From: Vibrio ostreae
Lineage (GTDB): Bacteria; Pseudomonadota; Gammaproteobacteria; Enterobacterales; Vibrionaceae
Assembly (NCBI RefSeq): GCF_019226825.1
Contig: NZ_CP076643.1
Location: 2,666,001-2,730,000 of the forward strand
Direction of reading: 5' to 3'
Length of the DNA stretch: 64,000 nucleotides
Under the pieces are notes generated by a model. That model ran no database searches, was not told the origin of the DNA, and was given only the letters and a program-made list of their open reading frames with translations. Position numbers and translations under genes: made by a program. How positions within the stretch are numbered: the first letter of the stretch is position 1; every line of letters begins with the position of its first letter. Shown piece by piece: positions 34,909 through 45,291 of this stretch.

Positions 34909-35508
34909 ATGAAAAAGCTGTTTGCACTGGTTGCAACCCTGATGTTAAGCCTGTCAGCACATGCTGCACAGTTCAAAGAAGGTGTGCATTACAAAGTGCT
35001 GGACCTGGAACCTTCGAGCAAACCGAGCGTAGTCGAATATTTCTCATTTTACTGCCCGCACTGTAATGCGTTCGAACCGATTGTAAAACAATTGCAGGCC
35101 GGCCTGCCCGAAGGCGTGAAACTGCAAAAGAACCATGTCTCTTTCATGGGTGGCAACATGGGCCAGTCAATGAGCAAAGCTTACGCGACCATGGTCTCTC
35201 TGGGCGTGGAAAACACAATGATTCCGGTCATGTTTAACCGCATCCATAACCTGCGCAAACCACCAAAAGACGACGCTGAGCTACGCCAGATCTTCACTGA
35301 TGAAGGCATCAGCGGCGAGAAATTTGATGCAGCGTTCAACGGCTTTGCGGTTGACTCTATGGTGCGTCGTTTTGATAAACAGTTCCAGGCCAGCGGCCTG
35401 CGCGGGGTACCGTCAGTTGTGGTCAACAACCACTATCTGGTTCAGGCTCAGGACATCAAAACCGTTGATGAGTACATCGAACTGGTCAACTTCCTGCTGG
35501 CGAAATAA
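34909..35508 (+). CDS. dsbA: Thiol:disulfide interchange protein DsbA
   Basis: A 199-residue periplasmic oxidase that forms disulphides in exported proteins, in Vibrio including pili and toxins. Signal peptide 1-19 (ends AHA), thioredoxin fold with redox motif CPHC near 49-52, inserted helical domain, and the cis-Pro in [12 protein letters not shown] at 34909 follows ATGGAG. Follows srkA; ends at a terminator. Confidence 0.96.
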   Translation: MKKLFALVATLMLSLSAHAAQFKEGVHYKVLDLEPSSKPSVVEYFSFYCPHCNAFEPIVKQLQAGLPEGVKLQKNHVSFMGGNMGQSMSKAYATMVSLGVENTMIPVMFNRIHNLRKPPKDDAELRQIFTDEGISGEKFDAAFNGFAVDSMVRRFDKQFQASGLRGVPSVVVNNHYLVQAQDIKTVDEYIELVNFLLAK

Positions 35509-35560
35509 CCTGCTGACAAAATAAATGGTGGCCCGCACGGGCGGGGGACACCCCATACAC

Positions 35561-35586
35561 AAAAGGGAGCTGCGGCTCCCTTTTGT
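35561..35586 (+). terminator. dsbA terminator
   Basis: Stem AAAAGGGAGC-TGCG-GCTCCCTTTT; the A/T ends make it work on both strands. Confidence 0.82.
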
Positions 35587-35672
35587 GACTCTGTTGCTAA
35601 AGGTTAGTCTTACTACCCTGAATGCCAGACCATCCCCAGAATGGGAAGGTACTGCCCTCAGGCCCGGTCGTC

Positions 35673-36611
35673 CTACTTACCGACAGAGACGCTGGGCTCT
35701 TGCACCTGCGGGGTGCTGTCATGCTCAGCGCGCACGGCATGAATCTGGGCCAGGCGCTGGTCCTTAGCCTGCCATACACTACCCAGCCAACGCTGAAACT
35801 GACGCTTGTACCGCTTGTCATTAAAGTAGTCGCCACGGACCTGCTCATCGACCGGCAGTACTTCAATCTGGACCACAATACGCTTCATGCGTCCCATCAG
35901 CATGTCACGAAACGGCTTAGCACTATTGTCCGGATAAGCCAGGGTCACATCGATAATATTGGAGAACTGCTCCCCCATCGCCGCCAGAGTATAAGCAATG
36001 CCGCCGGATTTCGGCGTCAGTAAATGCTGATAAGGCGAACGGCTGCGCTGCTGCTTGTCACTGGTAAAGCGAGTGCCTTCAACATAGTTCACCACCGTGG
36101 TCGGGTTATGTTTGAATTTTTCGCACGAACGGCGCGTGGTGGCCAGATCCTGTCCGCGCTTGTGCGGATGGCGGATCAGGTATTCACGTGAGTAGCGGCG
36201 CATAAACGGCATATCCAGCGCCCAGCAACCCATGCCGATAAACGGCACATACAGCAGTTGCTGCTTAAGGAAAAATTTCGGCATCGGGATGCGATCTTTA
36301 AACACGCTGCACAACACGACAATATCGGTCCAGCTGAGATGATTACTCATTATCAGATACCAGCCCTGCTTATGCAGTTGCTCTCCGCCTTCAATCTGCC
36401 ACTCCACCCGGTTCGACACGGTCAGAATCACCAGATTCAAACTGGCCCACAGCCACATCACTTTATCGGCTATGCACGTCGCCGCCGTTTTCAGCCTGAC
36501 GCTCGGCAGCAGCATCTTGACCAGCGCAATGGCACAGATCAACACAGACGCAAACATGGTGTTCAGCACCACCAGCAGCACATTAAGTATCAGTAAAGGG
36601 TAAGCCAGCAT
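35673..36611 (-). CDS. yihG: Membrane acyltransferase of the PlsC family (YihG-like)
   Basis: A 312-residue 1-acylglycerol-3-phosphate acyltransferase-type enzyme. It has an N-terminal membrane helix pair, catalytic NHLSWTD (NHx4D) near residues 89-95 and substrate motif EGTR near 178-181. E. coli YihG, next to dsbA there too, has been linked to lysophospholipid acylation with polyunsaturated or minor fatty acids; the substrate here is inferred. Convergent with dsbA. Confidence 0.87.
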   Translation of the reverse strand: MLAYPLLILNVLLVVLNTMFASVLICAIALVKMLLPSVRLKTAATCIADKVMWLWASLNLVILTVSNRVEWQIEGGEQLHKQGWYLIMSNHLSWTDIVVLCSVFKDRIPMPKFFLKQQLLYVPFIGMGCWALDMPFMRRYSREYLIRHPHKRGQDLATTRRSCEKFKHNPTTVVNYVEGTRFTSDKQQRSRSPYQHLLTPKSGGIAYTLAAMGEQFSNIIDVTLAYPDNSAKPFRDMLMGRMKRIVVQIEVLPVDEQVRGDYFNDKRYKRQFQRWLGSVWQAKDQRLAQIHAVRAEHDSTPQVQEPSVSVGK

Positions 36612-36724
36612 AATCGGAACCGGGGTCAGATATTTGAATAAAAAAACAGCGCGCTATTATACCCGCTCACCCAGTGAATGAAATATCCGCGCCAATGGTC
36701 AGAGTAGCCGTGCTGACAGACTAT

Positions 36725-38248
36725 CTACACCGATTGCGCAGTGAGTTGTTTCAGTAACCGGTCCATAGCGCGGTAACCGAGCGCTTCCGCCAAATGCACG
36801 CGCTGAATGTGCGCTTCTCCCTGCAGATCGGCAATGGTGCGCGCCACTTTAATGATACGGTGATAAGCCCGGATCGACAGCCCTAACTGATGCAGCGCGT
36901 TTTCGAGAAATTCCGCATCCGCCTGGTTAAGCGGACAAAATTGCTCGATTTCGCGACTCTGCAGCAAAGCATTGACCTTGCCGCTGCGCGCCAGCATCAC
37001 TTCACGCGCCTGCTGCACGCGCTGTTTGACCATAGCGGTCGCTTCACCGCGATCGCCACCATGCGCCAGCGTACCTTTGGGCAGCGCCGGAATTTCAATC
37101 GACATATCAAAGCGGTCCAGCAGCGGACCGGACAGACGACTCAGATAACGCAGGATCATCTGCGGATTGGCACGGGCCTGATTGCCTTCGTAATAACCGG
37201 TCGGGCTGGGATTGAGCGCTCCGACCAGCTGAAAGCGGGCCGGAAAGCGGGTCTTACCCTGCGCGCGGGAAATAATGATTTCGCCCGACTCGAGCGGCTC
37301 ACGCAGCGAGTCGAGCACTTTACGTTCAAACTCCGGCATTTCATCTAAAAACAGCAGGCCGTTATGCGCCAGCGAGATTTCGCCCGGACGCGGAATCGTG
37401 CCGCCGCCGACCAACGCTGCCATCGAGCTCGAGTGATGCGGGGCGCGAAACGGCCGCAGTTTCCAATTATGCTGATTGATCTCCTGCTGGGTCAGCGACG
37501 CCACCGATGCCGTCTCCATTGCTTCAGCATCGCTCATCTGCGGCAGCAGATCGCACAAGCGCGAAGCCAGCATGGTTTTGCCAGTGCCGGGCGGGCCGAG
37601 GAACAGTAAATTATGATTACCGGCTGCCGCTATCTCCAGCGCGCGCTTCCCCTGATGCTGACCAATTATATCCTGCAGGTCGCGACTCGCTTGCGGGACA
37701 CTCTCGGTCGCCTCACTCTGAAACAGTGACAAGCTCTGCTGACCGCACAAATCCGCGCACACCTCCAGCAGAGTCTGCGCCGAGCGATGGCGATCCGCGC
37801 CGACTAAGGCCGCCTGATCGCCATTATAATGCGGCACCACCAAATGACGCCGGGCCTGATTAGCCGCGAGCGCCGCCGGCAGGACACCTTTTACGCTGCG
37901 GATTTCTCCCGATAGCGCCAGTTCACCGATAAATTCATGTTCATTCAGCTTACTGTCCGGGATCTGCTCTGAGGCCGCGAGAATACCGAGCGCAATCGGC
38001 AGGTCAAAACGGCCGCCCTCTTTAGGCAGGTCCGCCGGGGCCAGATTGACGGTAATCCGCTTGGCCGGAAATTCAAATTTGGAATTGATGATCGCACTGC
38101 GTACCCGGTCGCGCGACTCTTTAACAGTGGTCTCTGGCAGTCCGACCAGAGTAAAACCCGGCATACCGTTACTGATGTGCACTTCCACAGTCACCTCCGG
38201 AGCCTGAACGCCGATACTGGCCCGGCTGTGAATAATCGCAAGTCCCAT
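36725..38248 (-). CDS. comM: Branch-migration helicase ComM (YifB family)
   Basis: A 507-residue AAA+ protein with an N-terminal Lon-protease-like domain, a central Mg-chelatase-like ATPase (Walker A GPPGTGKT near 220-227; FRAPHHSSSMAALVGGG; LFLDEMPEF Walker B) and a C-terminal helical domain. In V. cholerae ComM drives branch migration during integration of transforming DNA. The start at 38248 follows AAGGA by six bases; the frame is open ten codons further up. Divergent from the ilv operon. Confidence 0.94.
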   Translation of the reverse strand: MGLAIIHSRASIGVQAPEVTVEVHISNGMPGFTLVGLPETTVKESRDRVRSAIINSKFEFPAKRITVNLAPADLPKEGGRFDLPIALGILAASEQIPDSKLNEHEFIGELALSGEIRSVKGVLPAALAANQARRHLVVPHYNGDQAALVGADRHRSAQTLLEVCADLCGQQSLSLFQSEATESVPQASRDLQDIIGQHQGKRALEIAAAGNHNLLFLGPPGTGKTMLASRLCDLLPQMSDAEAMETASVASLTQQEINQHNWKLRPFRAPHHSSSMAALVGGGTIPRPGEISLAHNGLLFLDEMPEFERKVLDSLREPLESGEIIISRAQGKTRFPARFQLVGALNPSPTGYYEGNQARANPQMILRYLSRLSGPLLDRFDMSIEIPALPKGTLAHGGDRGEATAMVKQRVQQAREVMLARSGKVNALLQSREIEQFCPLNQADAEFLENALHQLGLSIRAYHRIIKVARTIADLQGEAHIQRVHLAEALGYRAMDRLLKQLTAQSV

Positions 38249-38455
38249 GTCTATCCTTAGTGATTGATTAAAAACCATTCAGCCCGGCTATTCGCTTGCT
38301 TACTCCGCGCCTGACTGGTTATATAACCCGGCGCACAAAAATCGGAATATGAAAAAAGAATGAGTTTTTGCTTGTCAGATAACGGAAATGTGTGTTACCA
38401 CTAAGGACGCAAACACTTTCGTACTCAGGTACGACAATTATTCAGAATAAGTAAG

Positions 38456-38545
38456 ATGAATTTATACGCCCGTTTCAACTCTCTGATTAGCCTTATTATC
38501 GTGGTCCTGATTATGACCGCGCGGGGGCTTGTGGGCGCAAAATAA
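38456..38545 (+). CDS. ilvL: ilv operon leader peptide IlvL
   Basis: A 29-codon peptide starting MNLYARFNSLISLIIVVLIM, with nine Leu, Ile or Val codons between residues 10 and 19. Ribosome stalling there when any of these tRNAs is uncharged would favour the antiterminator and allow ilvGMDA transcription. It is followed 18 bp later by a strong terminator. Peptide content and place match the enteric ilvL attenuator. Confidence 0.9.
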   Translation: MNLYARFNSLISLIIVVLIMTARGLVGAK

Positions 38546-38560
38546 AGACCAGATTCAAAC

Positions 38561-38594
38561 AACCCCCGCACTGAAAAGTCCGGGGGTTTTTTTT
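38561..38594 (+). terminator. ilv attenuator terminator
   Basis: Stem CCCCCG/CGGGGG with an inner ACT/AGT extension and GAAA loop, followed by T8. A GCGGGGG segment inside ilvL (38521-38527) can pair with the CCCCCGC arm and could form the competing structure. Confidence 0.9.
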
Positions 38595-38734
38595 GCAACT
38601 GAATAGACTTAAAAAAGCACATACTGATGATAGTTTACTCAGTATAATAGGAAGAATGGGAGCCCGCACATGACGTGCAAGCACAACACAACAACACAAA
38701 ACAGCGAGTCGGATCGCTGCCAGGGAGGCCTACG

Positions 38735-40381
38735 ATGACAGGTGCACAATTAGTCGTAGCCGCATTAAGACAGCAGGGAATCAAAACCGTTTTTGGTTAC
38801 CCCGGCGGCGCCATCATGCCCATCTATGATGCATTGTATGATGGTGGTGTTGAGCACATTCTGTGCCGACACGAGCAGGGAGCAGCTATGGCCGCTATCG
38901 GCATGGCAAGAGCCACACAGGACGTGGCAGTATGTATGGCCACTTCCGGCCCAGGCGCCACCAACTTAGTCACCGGCCTGGCCGATGCTTTCCTTGATTC
39001 CGTTCCTCTCGTTGCTATTACCGGTCAGGTTGCCAGTTCCCACATCGGCACCGACGCCTTCCAGGAAATGGATGTGATCGGTATGTCTCTGTCCTGTACC
39101 AAACACAGTTACCTCGTTACCGATATTAATGAACTGGCACCAACGCTGGCTGAAGCGTTCGAAGTGGCCAAAACCGGCCGCCCTGGCCCGGTCATCGTTG
39201 ATATCGCTAAGGATGTGCAACTGGCTCAGGCGCCGACCACCGTCCTGCCTGCCTTTACTCCACCAGCCATGCCACAAGTCACCGCAGACCAGCTGAGCGA
39301 AGCTCAGGCACTGCTGGCACAGAGCAAGCGTCCGGTGCTGTATGTCGGCGGCGGCGTACAACTGGCGCACGCCACGGAAACGGTACGCGAATTCCTGCGC
39401 TTAAACCCGATGCCTTCGGTCAGCACCCTGAAGGGCCTTGGCACCATCGAACGTCACGACCCGCACTACCTCGGTATGCTGGGCATGCACGGTACTAAAG
39501 CCGCTAACCTGGTGGTCCAGGAAAGCGATCTGCTGATCGTGGTCGGCGCCCGTTTTGATGACCGCGTGACCGGTAAACTGGATACGTTCGCCCCGCACGC
39601 TAAAGTGATTCACATCGACATCGATGCGGCTGAATTCAACAAACTGCGTCAGGCGCACGCCGCGCTGCGTGGTGACATCAATGTCATCCTGCCACAGCTG
39701 GAGCTGAGCCACGACATTTCACCCTGGGTTCACCACAGTGAAAGTCTGCGCAGTGGGTTTAAGTGGCGTTACGACCACCCGGGCGAGCCGATTTTCGCTC
39801 CGCTGCTGCTTAAGCAGTTGTCTGACATGATGCCGGACAGCACGATGGTCTCAACCGACGTCGGCCAGCACCAGATGTGGGCTGCGCAGCATATTCAGCC
39901 GCGTCAGCCACAAAACTTTATCTCTTCCTCGGGCCTTGGCACCATGGGCTTCGGTCTGCCGGCCGCGATGGGCGCGGCAGTAGCCCGTCCTGACGACCAA
40001 TCCGTTCTGGTGACCGGTGACGGTTCATTTATGATGAACATCCAGGAGCTGGGTACGCTGAAACGCCGCCAGATCCCGGTCAAGATGGTACTGCTCAATA
40101 ACCAGCGTCTGGGCATGGTACGTCAGTGGCAGTCACTGTTCTTTGACGGCCGCCACAGCGAAACCATTCTCGATGACAACCCGGATTTCATCATGCTGGC
40201 TAAAGCTTTTGATATCCCTGGTAAAACCATCACCCGTAAACAAGAAGTGGAACCGGCACTGCAAGAAATGCTGGCCAGTAAAACCGCTTACCTGCTGCAT
40301 GTTGCCATCGACGAAGAAGAAAACGTCTGGCCGTTGGTACCGCCGGGCGCGTCCAACAATGACATGTTAGAGAACACCTAG
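38735..40381 (+). CDS. ilvG: Acetolactate synthase II large subunit
   Basis: A 548-residue ThDP enzyme making acetolactate or acetohydroxybutyrate. The ThDP-activating Glu is in CRHEQGA near 46-52; the ThDP/Mg site GDGSFMMN to NNQ is near 428-455; the FAD-binding middle domain includes [14 protein letters not shown]. Intact, unlike the frameshifted ilvG of E. coli K-12. The start at 38735 follows GGGAGG; the extra upstream frame is leader sequence. Confidence 0.96.
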   Translation: MTGAQLVVAALRQQGIKTVFGYPGGAIMPIYDALYDGGVEHILCRHEQGAAMAAIGMARATQDVAVCMATSGPGATNLVTGLADAFLDSVPLVAITGQVASSHIGTDAFQEMDVIGMSLSCTKHSYLVTDINELAPTLAEAFEVAKTGRPGPVIVDIAKDVQLAQAPTTVLPAFTPPAMPQVTADQLSEAQALLAQSKRPVLYVGGGVQLAHATETVREFLRLNPMPSVSTLKGLGTIERHDPHYLGMLGMHGTKAANLVVQESDLLIVVGARFDDRVTGKLDTFAPHAKVIHIDIDAAEFNKLRQAHAALRGDINVILPQLELSHDISPWVHHSESLRSGFKWRYDHPGEPIFAPLLLKQLSDMMPDSTMVSTDVGQHQMWAAQHIQPRQPQNFISSSGLGTMGFGLPAAMGAAVARPDDQSVLVTGDGSFMMNIQELGTLKRRQIPVKMVLLNNQRLGMVRQWQSLFFDGRHSETILDDNPDFIMLAKAFDIPGKTITRKQEVEPALQEMLASKTAYLLHVAIDEEENVWPLVPPGASNNDMLENT

Positions 40382-40393
40382 GAGACGCTCACT

Positions 40394-40678
40394 ATGCAAA
40401 GATATCTACTCGACATTAAAGCAGACGACAAACCGGTCCTGCTGGAGCGTGTACTGCGTGTCGTGCGTCACCGCGGGTTCATCATTCGTCAGGTTGCCGC
40501 CACTCAGAACCATGAAAGCAGAATTGCCAGCGTGGAGATCATCGTCGACAGTGATCGACCAATCACCACCCTGACCAACCAGATTGAAAAATTATGGGAC
40601 ATTCGCAGCGTCGACGTTACGCCGATCAAAAGCAACGAACTCCCAAACAACAATTTACAGCAAAAAATTTGCGCTTAA
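40394..40678 (+). CDS. ilvM: Acetolactate synthase II small subunit
   Basis: A 94-residue ACT-domain regulatory subunit partnering IlvG (LLERVLRVVRHRGFIIRQV at the N-terminal half). It begins 12 bp after ilvG. Length is typical for the small type II subunit. Confidence 0.92.
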   Translation: MQRYLLDIKADDKPVLLERVLRVVRHRGFIIRQVAATQNHESRIASVEIIVDSDRPITTLTNQIEKLWDIRSVDVTPIKSNELPNNNLQQKICA

Positions 40679-40690
40679 GGAAGAGACAAT

Positions 40691-42532
40691 ATGCCTAAGT
40701 ATCGTTCGGCGACCACCACTCACGGTCGCAACATGGCAGGTGCCCGTGCACTGTGGCGCGCCACTGGCGTTAAAGATGAAGATTTCGGCAAGCCGATCAT
40801 CGCCGTGGTGAACTCGTTCACCCAGTTCGTCCCCGGCCACGTTCACCTGAAAGACCTGGGTCAGATGGTGGCACGTGAAATCGAAGCGGCTGGCGGTATC
40901 GCCAAAGAGTTCAACACCATTGCGGTCGATGACGGCATTGCGATGGGTCACGGCGGCATGCTGTACTCACTGCCATCACGTGAACTGATTGCCGACTCAG
41001 TGGAATACATGGTCAACGCGCACTGTGCCGATGCCATGGTGTGTATCTCCAACTGTGACAAAATCACTCCGGGCATGCTGATGGCGTCGATGCGCCTCAA
41101 CATTCCGACCATTTTCGTGTCCGGTGGTCCGATGGAAGCGGGTAAAACCAAGCTGTCTGATCAAATCATCAAGCTCGACCTGGTCGATGCCATGATTCAG
41201 GGCGCCGACCCGAAAGTATCCGATGAGCAGAGCGAACAGATTGAACGTTCAGCGTGTCCGACCTGTGGTTCATGTTCCGGTATGTTTACCGCCAACTCGA
41301 TGAACTGCCTGACCGAAGCGCTGGGCCTGTCCCAGCCGGGTAACGGTTCACTGCTGGCCACCCACGCCGACCGTCAAGAGCTGTTTTTGAGCGCTGGTCG
41401 CCGCATCGTCGAGCTGACCAAGCGTTACTACCTGCAGGATGACGAAACTGCCCTGCCGCGTAATATCGCCACCAAAGATGCGTTTGAGAACGCGATGGCA
41501 CTGGATATCGCCATGGGCGGTTCAACCAACACGGTACTGCACCTGCTGGCCGCAGCACAAGAAGGTGAAGTGGACTTCGACATGACGGATATCGACCGCA
41601 TGTCACGCCTGGTTCCGCACCTGTGTAAAGTGGCGCCGTCGACGCAGAAATACCATATGGAAGATGTGCACCGCGCCGGTGGCGTAATGGGCATTCTGGG
41701 CGAGCTGCAACGTGCCGGCCTGCTGCACGATGACACCCGCACTGTACTTGGCCTGTCGCTGGCTGAGCAGCTGGCGCAGTACGATGTGATTCAGACCAAC
41801 GCTGAAGAGATCAAAACCTTCTTCCGCGCTGGTCCGGCCGGGATCCGTACCACGCAGGCATTCTCACAAGACTGCCGCTGGGACACGCTGGATGACGACC
41901 GTGAGCAAGGTTGTATCCGCACCAAAGAACACGCCTTTAGTCAGGATGGCGGTCTGGCGGTGCTGAAGGGCAACATCGCCCTGGACGGTTGTATTGTTAA
42001 AACCGCCGGTGTAGATGAAAGTATCCTGAAATTCGAAGGCCCGGCGGTGGTATTCGAAAGCCAGGAAGATGCGGTTGAAGGCATCCTGGGCGGTAAAGTG
42101 AAATCCGGTGACGTGGTGGTGATCCGCTACGAAGGACCAAAAGGCGGCCCGGGCATGCAGGAAATGCTCTACCCGACCACTTACCTCAAATCCATGGGGC
42201 TGGGTAAAGAGTGTGCGCTGCTGACTGATGGCCGCTTCTCCGGCGGTACCTCTGGCCTGTCGATTGGTCACGCTTCACCGGAAGCCGCCAACGGAGGTGC
42301 CATTGGCCTGGTGAAACAGGGCGATCGTATCGCGATCGACATTCCGAACCGCTCGATTTCACTGCTGATCTCAGATCAGGAACTGGAACAGCGTCGCAAG
42401 CAGCAGGATCAAATCGGCTGGCAGCCGGTTGACCGCCAGCGTGAAGTTTCATTTGCACTCAAAGCTTATGCCAGCATGGCAACCAGTGCTGACAAAGGTG
42501 CGGTGCGAGATAAATCTAAGCTAGGAGGCTAG
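40691..42532 (+). CDS. ilvD: Dihydroxy-acid dehydratase
   Basis: A 613-residue Fe-S enzyme producing the keto acids of Val, Ile and Leu. Cluster and Mg sites appear in [10 protein letters not shown] near 120 and [19 protein letters not shown] near 192-210, with the C-terminal [14 protein letters not shown] block. It begins 12 bp after ilvM: no ilvE lies between them, whereas E. coli has ilvGMEDA. Confidence 0.97.
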   Translation: MPKYRSATTTHGRNMAGARALWRATGVKDEDFGKPIIAVVNSFTQFVPGHVHLKDLGQMVAREIEAAGGIAKEFNTIAVDDGIAMGHGGMLYSLPSRELIADSVEYMVNAHCADAMVCISNCDKITPGMLMASMRLNIPTIFVSGGPMEAGKTKLSDQIIKLDLVDAMIQGADPKVSDEQSEQIERSACPTCGSCSGMFTANSMNCLTEALGLSQPGNGSLLATHADRQELFLSAGRRIVELTKRYYLQDDETALPRNIATKDAFENAMALDIAMGGSTNTVLHLLAAAQEGEVDFDMTDIDRMSRLVPHLCKVAPSTQKYHMEDVHRAGGVMGILGELQRAGLLHDDTRTVLGLSLAEQLAQYDVIQTNAEEIKTFFRAGPAGIRTTQAFSQDCRWDTLDDDREQGCIRTKEHAFSQDGGLAVLKGNIALDGCIVKTAGVDESILKFEGPAVVFESQEDAVEGILGGKVKSGDVVVIRYEGPKGGPGMQEMLYPTTYLKSMGLGKECALLTDGRFSGGTSGLSIGHASPEAANGGAIGLVKQGDRIAIDIPNRSISLLISDQELEQRRKQQDQIGWQPVDRQREVSFALKAYASMATSADKGAVRDKSKLGG

Positions 42533-42535
42533 CTT

Positions 42536-44068
42536 ATGACGCTCACCCAACAAACCGGCGCAGATTATCTGCGCCAGGTATTGCGTGCTCCGGTCTACGA
42601 AGTGGCCACGGTCACGCCGTTGCAGGATATGCCGCGTTTGTCAGCGCGTATCGGCAACCAGGTACAAATTAAACGTGAAGACCGTCAGCCGGTGCACTCG
42701 TTTAAGCTGCGTGGTGCCTACAACATGCTGGCCAACCTGACCGAAGAGCAGAGAAACGCCGGGGTGATCGCTGCTTCAGCCGGTAACCATGCCCAGGGCA
42801 TGGCTCTGTCCGGCACCAAACTGGGCGTACCAGCCACGATCGTGATGCCGCGCACCACACCCGATATCAAAGTGGCGGCCGTACGCGGCTTCGGTGGTAA
42901 CGTGGTCCTGCACGGCAGTAACTTCGACGAAGCCAAAGCGGAAGCGGAGCGCCTGTCGGCCGAATTCGGCTACACCTTCGTGCCACCGTTCGATCACCCG
43001 CTGGTGATCGCCGGGCAAGGCACCATCGGCATGGAAATGCTGCAGCAGAACGGCCACCTCAACTACATTTTTGTCCCGGTAGGCGGCGGCGGTCTGGCGG
43101 CTGGTGTCGCAGTGCTGGTCAAACAGCTGATGCCGGAAGTGAAAGTGATTGCGGTTGAACCGGAAGATTCGGCCTGCCTGAAAGCTGCGCTGGATGCCGG
43201 AGAGCCTGTGGTGCTGGATCAGGTCAGCATGTTTGCTGACGGTGTTGCAGTAAAACGGATCGGCGATGAAACCTTCCGTCTGTGTCAGCAGTATCTGGAT
43301 GGCCACATTACCGTATCAAGCGATGAAATCTGTGCCGCAGTGAAAGATATTTTCGAAGACACCCGTGCGATTGCTGAACCTTCGGGCGCACTGGCGCTGG
43401 CTGGTCTGAAAAAATACGCCGAGCAGTATGAGCTCAAAGATCAGAAGCTGGCCACCGTGCTGTCTGGTGCTAACACCAACTTCCACGGCCTGCGTTATGT
43501 GTCAGAACGCTGTGAACTGGGCGAAAAACGCGAAGGCTTGCTGGCAGTCACAATTCCGGAGCGCAAAGGCGCGTTCTTTGAGTTCTGCCAGATCATCGGC
43601 GGCCGGGCGGTGACCGAGTTCAACTATCGCTACAGCGATGACGAACTGGCTAACGTATTTGTCGGTATCCGCCTGCTCGGCGGTCCGGAAGAGCTGAAAA
43701 CCATCATCAGCGAACTACGCCAGTCCGGCTATCCGGTTCAGGACTTGTCCGATGATGAAATGGCCAAGCTGCACATTCGCTACATGATTGGCGGACGTCC
43801 GTCCAAGCCACTCAAAGAGCGCTTGTACAGTTTTGAGTTTCCGGAATACCCGGGCGCGCTGCTTAAATTCCTCAGTACCCTCGGTACCCACTGGAACATC
43901 AGCCTGTTCAACTACCGTAACCACGGGGCCGATTACGGCCGTGTACTGTGTGGTTTTGAACTCGATGCTGACGATCTGAGCCGCTTCTCGGCGCACCTGG
44001 TCGAACTGGGCTATCAATATAAAGACGAGACCGATAACCCGGCCTATCGTTTCTTCCTCGCCAAATAG
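42536..44068 (+). CDS. ilvA: Threonine ammonia-lyase, biosynthetic
   Basis: A 510-residue PLP enzyme deaminating threonine to 2-oxobutyrate, the first step to isoleucine. The PLP Lys is in VHSFKLRGAYNML near 54-66; the Gly loop VGGGGLAAG is near 183-191. Two C-terminal ACT-like domains (about 325-510) bind isoleucine and valine for feedback control. Starts three bases after the ilvD stop with GGAGG upstream. Confidence 0.97.
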   Translation: MTLTQQTGADYLRQVLRAPVYEVATVTPLQDMPRLSARIGNQVQIKREDRQPVHSFKLRGAYNMLANLTEEQRNAGVIAASAGNHAQGMALSGTKLGVPATIVMPRTTPDIKVAAVRGFGGNVVLHGSNFDEAKAEAERLSAEFGYTFVPPFDHPLVIAGQGTIGMEMLQQNGHLNYIFVPVGGGGLAAGVAVLVKQLMPEVKVIAVEPEDSACLKAALDAGEPVVLDQVSMFADGVAVKRIGDETFRLCQQYLDGHITVSSDEICAAVKDIFEDTRAIAEPSGALALAGLKKYAEQYELKDQKLATVLSGANTNFHGLRYVSERCELGEKREGLLAVTIPERKGAFFEFCQIIGGRAVTEFNYRYSDDELANVFVGIRLLGGPEELKTIISELRQSGYPVQDLSDDEMAKLHIRYMIGGRPSKPLKERLYSFEFPEYPGALLKFLSTLGTHWNISLFNYRNHGADYGRVLCGFELDADDLSRFSAHLVELGYQYKDETDNPAYRFFLAK

Positions 44069-44084
44069 CGATGTCACCCTGCCT

Positions 44085-44115
44085 GCAGCCACCGCCCGCG
44101 GTGGCTGTTTTTTTT
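44085..44115 (+). terminator. ilvLGMDA operon terminator
   Basis: Stem CAGCCACCGC / GCGGTGGCTG followed by T8. Confidence 0.9.
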
Positions 44116-44290
44116 ACCATGCTCCACTCTTTATTCTCCCAGGACAGAAACCTCCCGCACATCCCCCTCAGATATAACCACACTATTATTATGCTTTTGA
44201 TGCATAGATATAATGCTAAAGTTTCATTTAATTCATCAACCTATCAGGTCTACACTTAGCGGTATCTTTTATCCACCAGTGGAGAGCTCC

Positions 44291-45271
44291 ATGTTTCAAG
44301 CTTTGATTCTCAACCAGGAAGACAAACGTACCATCGCCACTATCGAACAAATCGATGAAGCGCAGCTACCACCAGGCGAAGTGCTGATCGCGGTCGATTA
44401 CTCTTCATTGAACTATAAAGATGGCCTGGCCATCACTGGCAAAGGCAAAATCATTCGTGAGTTCCCCATGGTACCGGGCATCGATCTGGCTGGGACTGTG
44501 CTGGAATCTGCTGATGAGCGCTATCAACCCGGCGATGCCGTGGTACTGACCGGTTGGGGTGTGGGTGAAAATCACTGGGGCGGCATGGCGCAAAAAGCGC
44601 GCCTCAAAGCCGACTGGCTGGTGCCACTGCCTGCAGGTCTGGAAACCCGCCAAGCGATGATGGTCGGCACCGCAGGCCTGACTGCCATGTTGTGTGTGCA
44701 GGCCCTGATTGACGCTGGCGTGCAACCCGACGCCGGCGAAGTGCTGGTGACCGGTGCCAGCGGCGGCGTGGGTTCCGTGGCAGTCACGCTGCTGTCCGCA
44801 CTTGGTTATCAGGTTGCCGCAGTGACCGGACGCAGCGAGCAAAACAGTCCGCTGCTGCAACAGCTGGGTGCCAAGCGCATTATTGACCGCAATGAATTTG
44901 CCCAGCCGGCACGTCCGCTGGAGAAACAGTTGTGGGCTGGTGCGATTGATACTGTCGGCAGCCAGGTACTGGCCAAAGTGCTGTCGCAGATGGATTACAA
45001 CAGCGCGGTCGCCGCCTGCGGCCTGGCCGGTGGCTTTGATCTGCCGACCACGGTAATGCCGTTTATCCTGCGTAACGTGCGTCTGCAAGGGGTGGATTCG
45101 GTGCAGTGCCCGCGTGACAAACGTATCGCCGCCTGGCAACAGCTGGTGGATCTGCTGCCAAGCCGCTATTTCGACCAGGCGTGCCATGAAATCACTCTCG
45201 AACAGGCACCGCAGTTCGCCGAAGAGATCACCAATGGCCAGATCACCGGCCGCGTGGTCATCAAGCTGTAA
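44291..45271 (+). CDS. acuI: MDR-family oxidoreductase (AcuI/YhdH type)
   Basis: A 326-residue NADPH-dependent quinone/enoyl-CoA reductase-like protein. The N-terminal GroES-like domain (SSLNYKDGLAITGKG; PGIDLAGTV) is followed by a Rossmann domain (VLVTGASGGVGSVAVTLL near 153-170). No structural zinc cysteines are seen, as in the AcuI/YhdH branch, whose best-studied members reduce acryloyl-CoA. The substrate here is inferred from family. The start at 44291 follows GGAGAG. Confidence 0.85.
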   Translation: MFQALILNQEDKRTIATIEQIDEAQLPPGEVLIAVDYSSLNYKDGLAITGKGKIIREFPMVPGIDLAGTVLESADERYQPGDAVVLTGWGVGENHWGGMAQKARLKADWLVPLPAGLETRQAMMVGTAGLTAMLCVQALIDAGVQPDAGEVLVTGASGGVGSVAVTLLSALGYQVAAVTGRSEQNSPLLQQLGAKRIIDRNEFAQPARPLEKQLWAGAIDTVGSQVLAKVLSQMDYNSAVAACGLAGGFDLPTTVMPFILRNVRLQGVDSVQCPRDKRIAAWQQLVDLLPSRYFDQACHEITLEQAPQFAEEITNGQITGRVVIKL

Positions 45272-45291
45272 TTCTCTCTACCGGAGCCTGC

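Noticed and set aside
35509..36724. Spot 42 small RNA near dsbA
   Set aside because: In enterics spf lies beside polA close to dsbA, but polA is absent here and no matching RNA sequence was seen.
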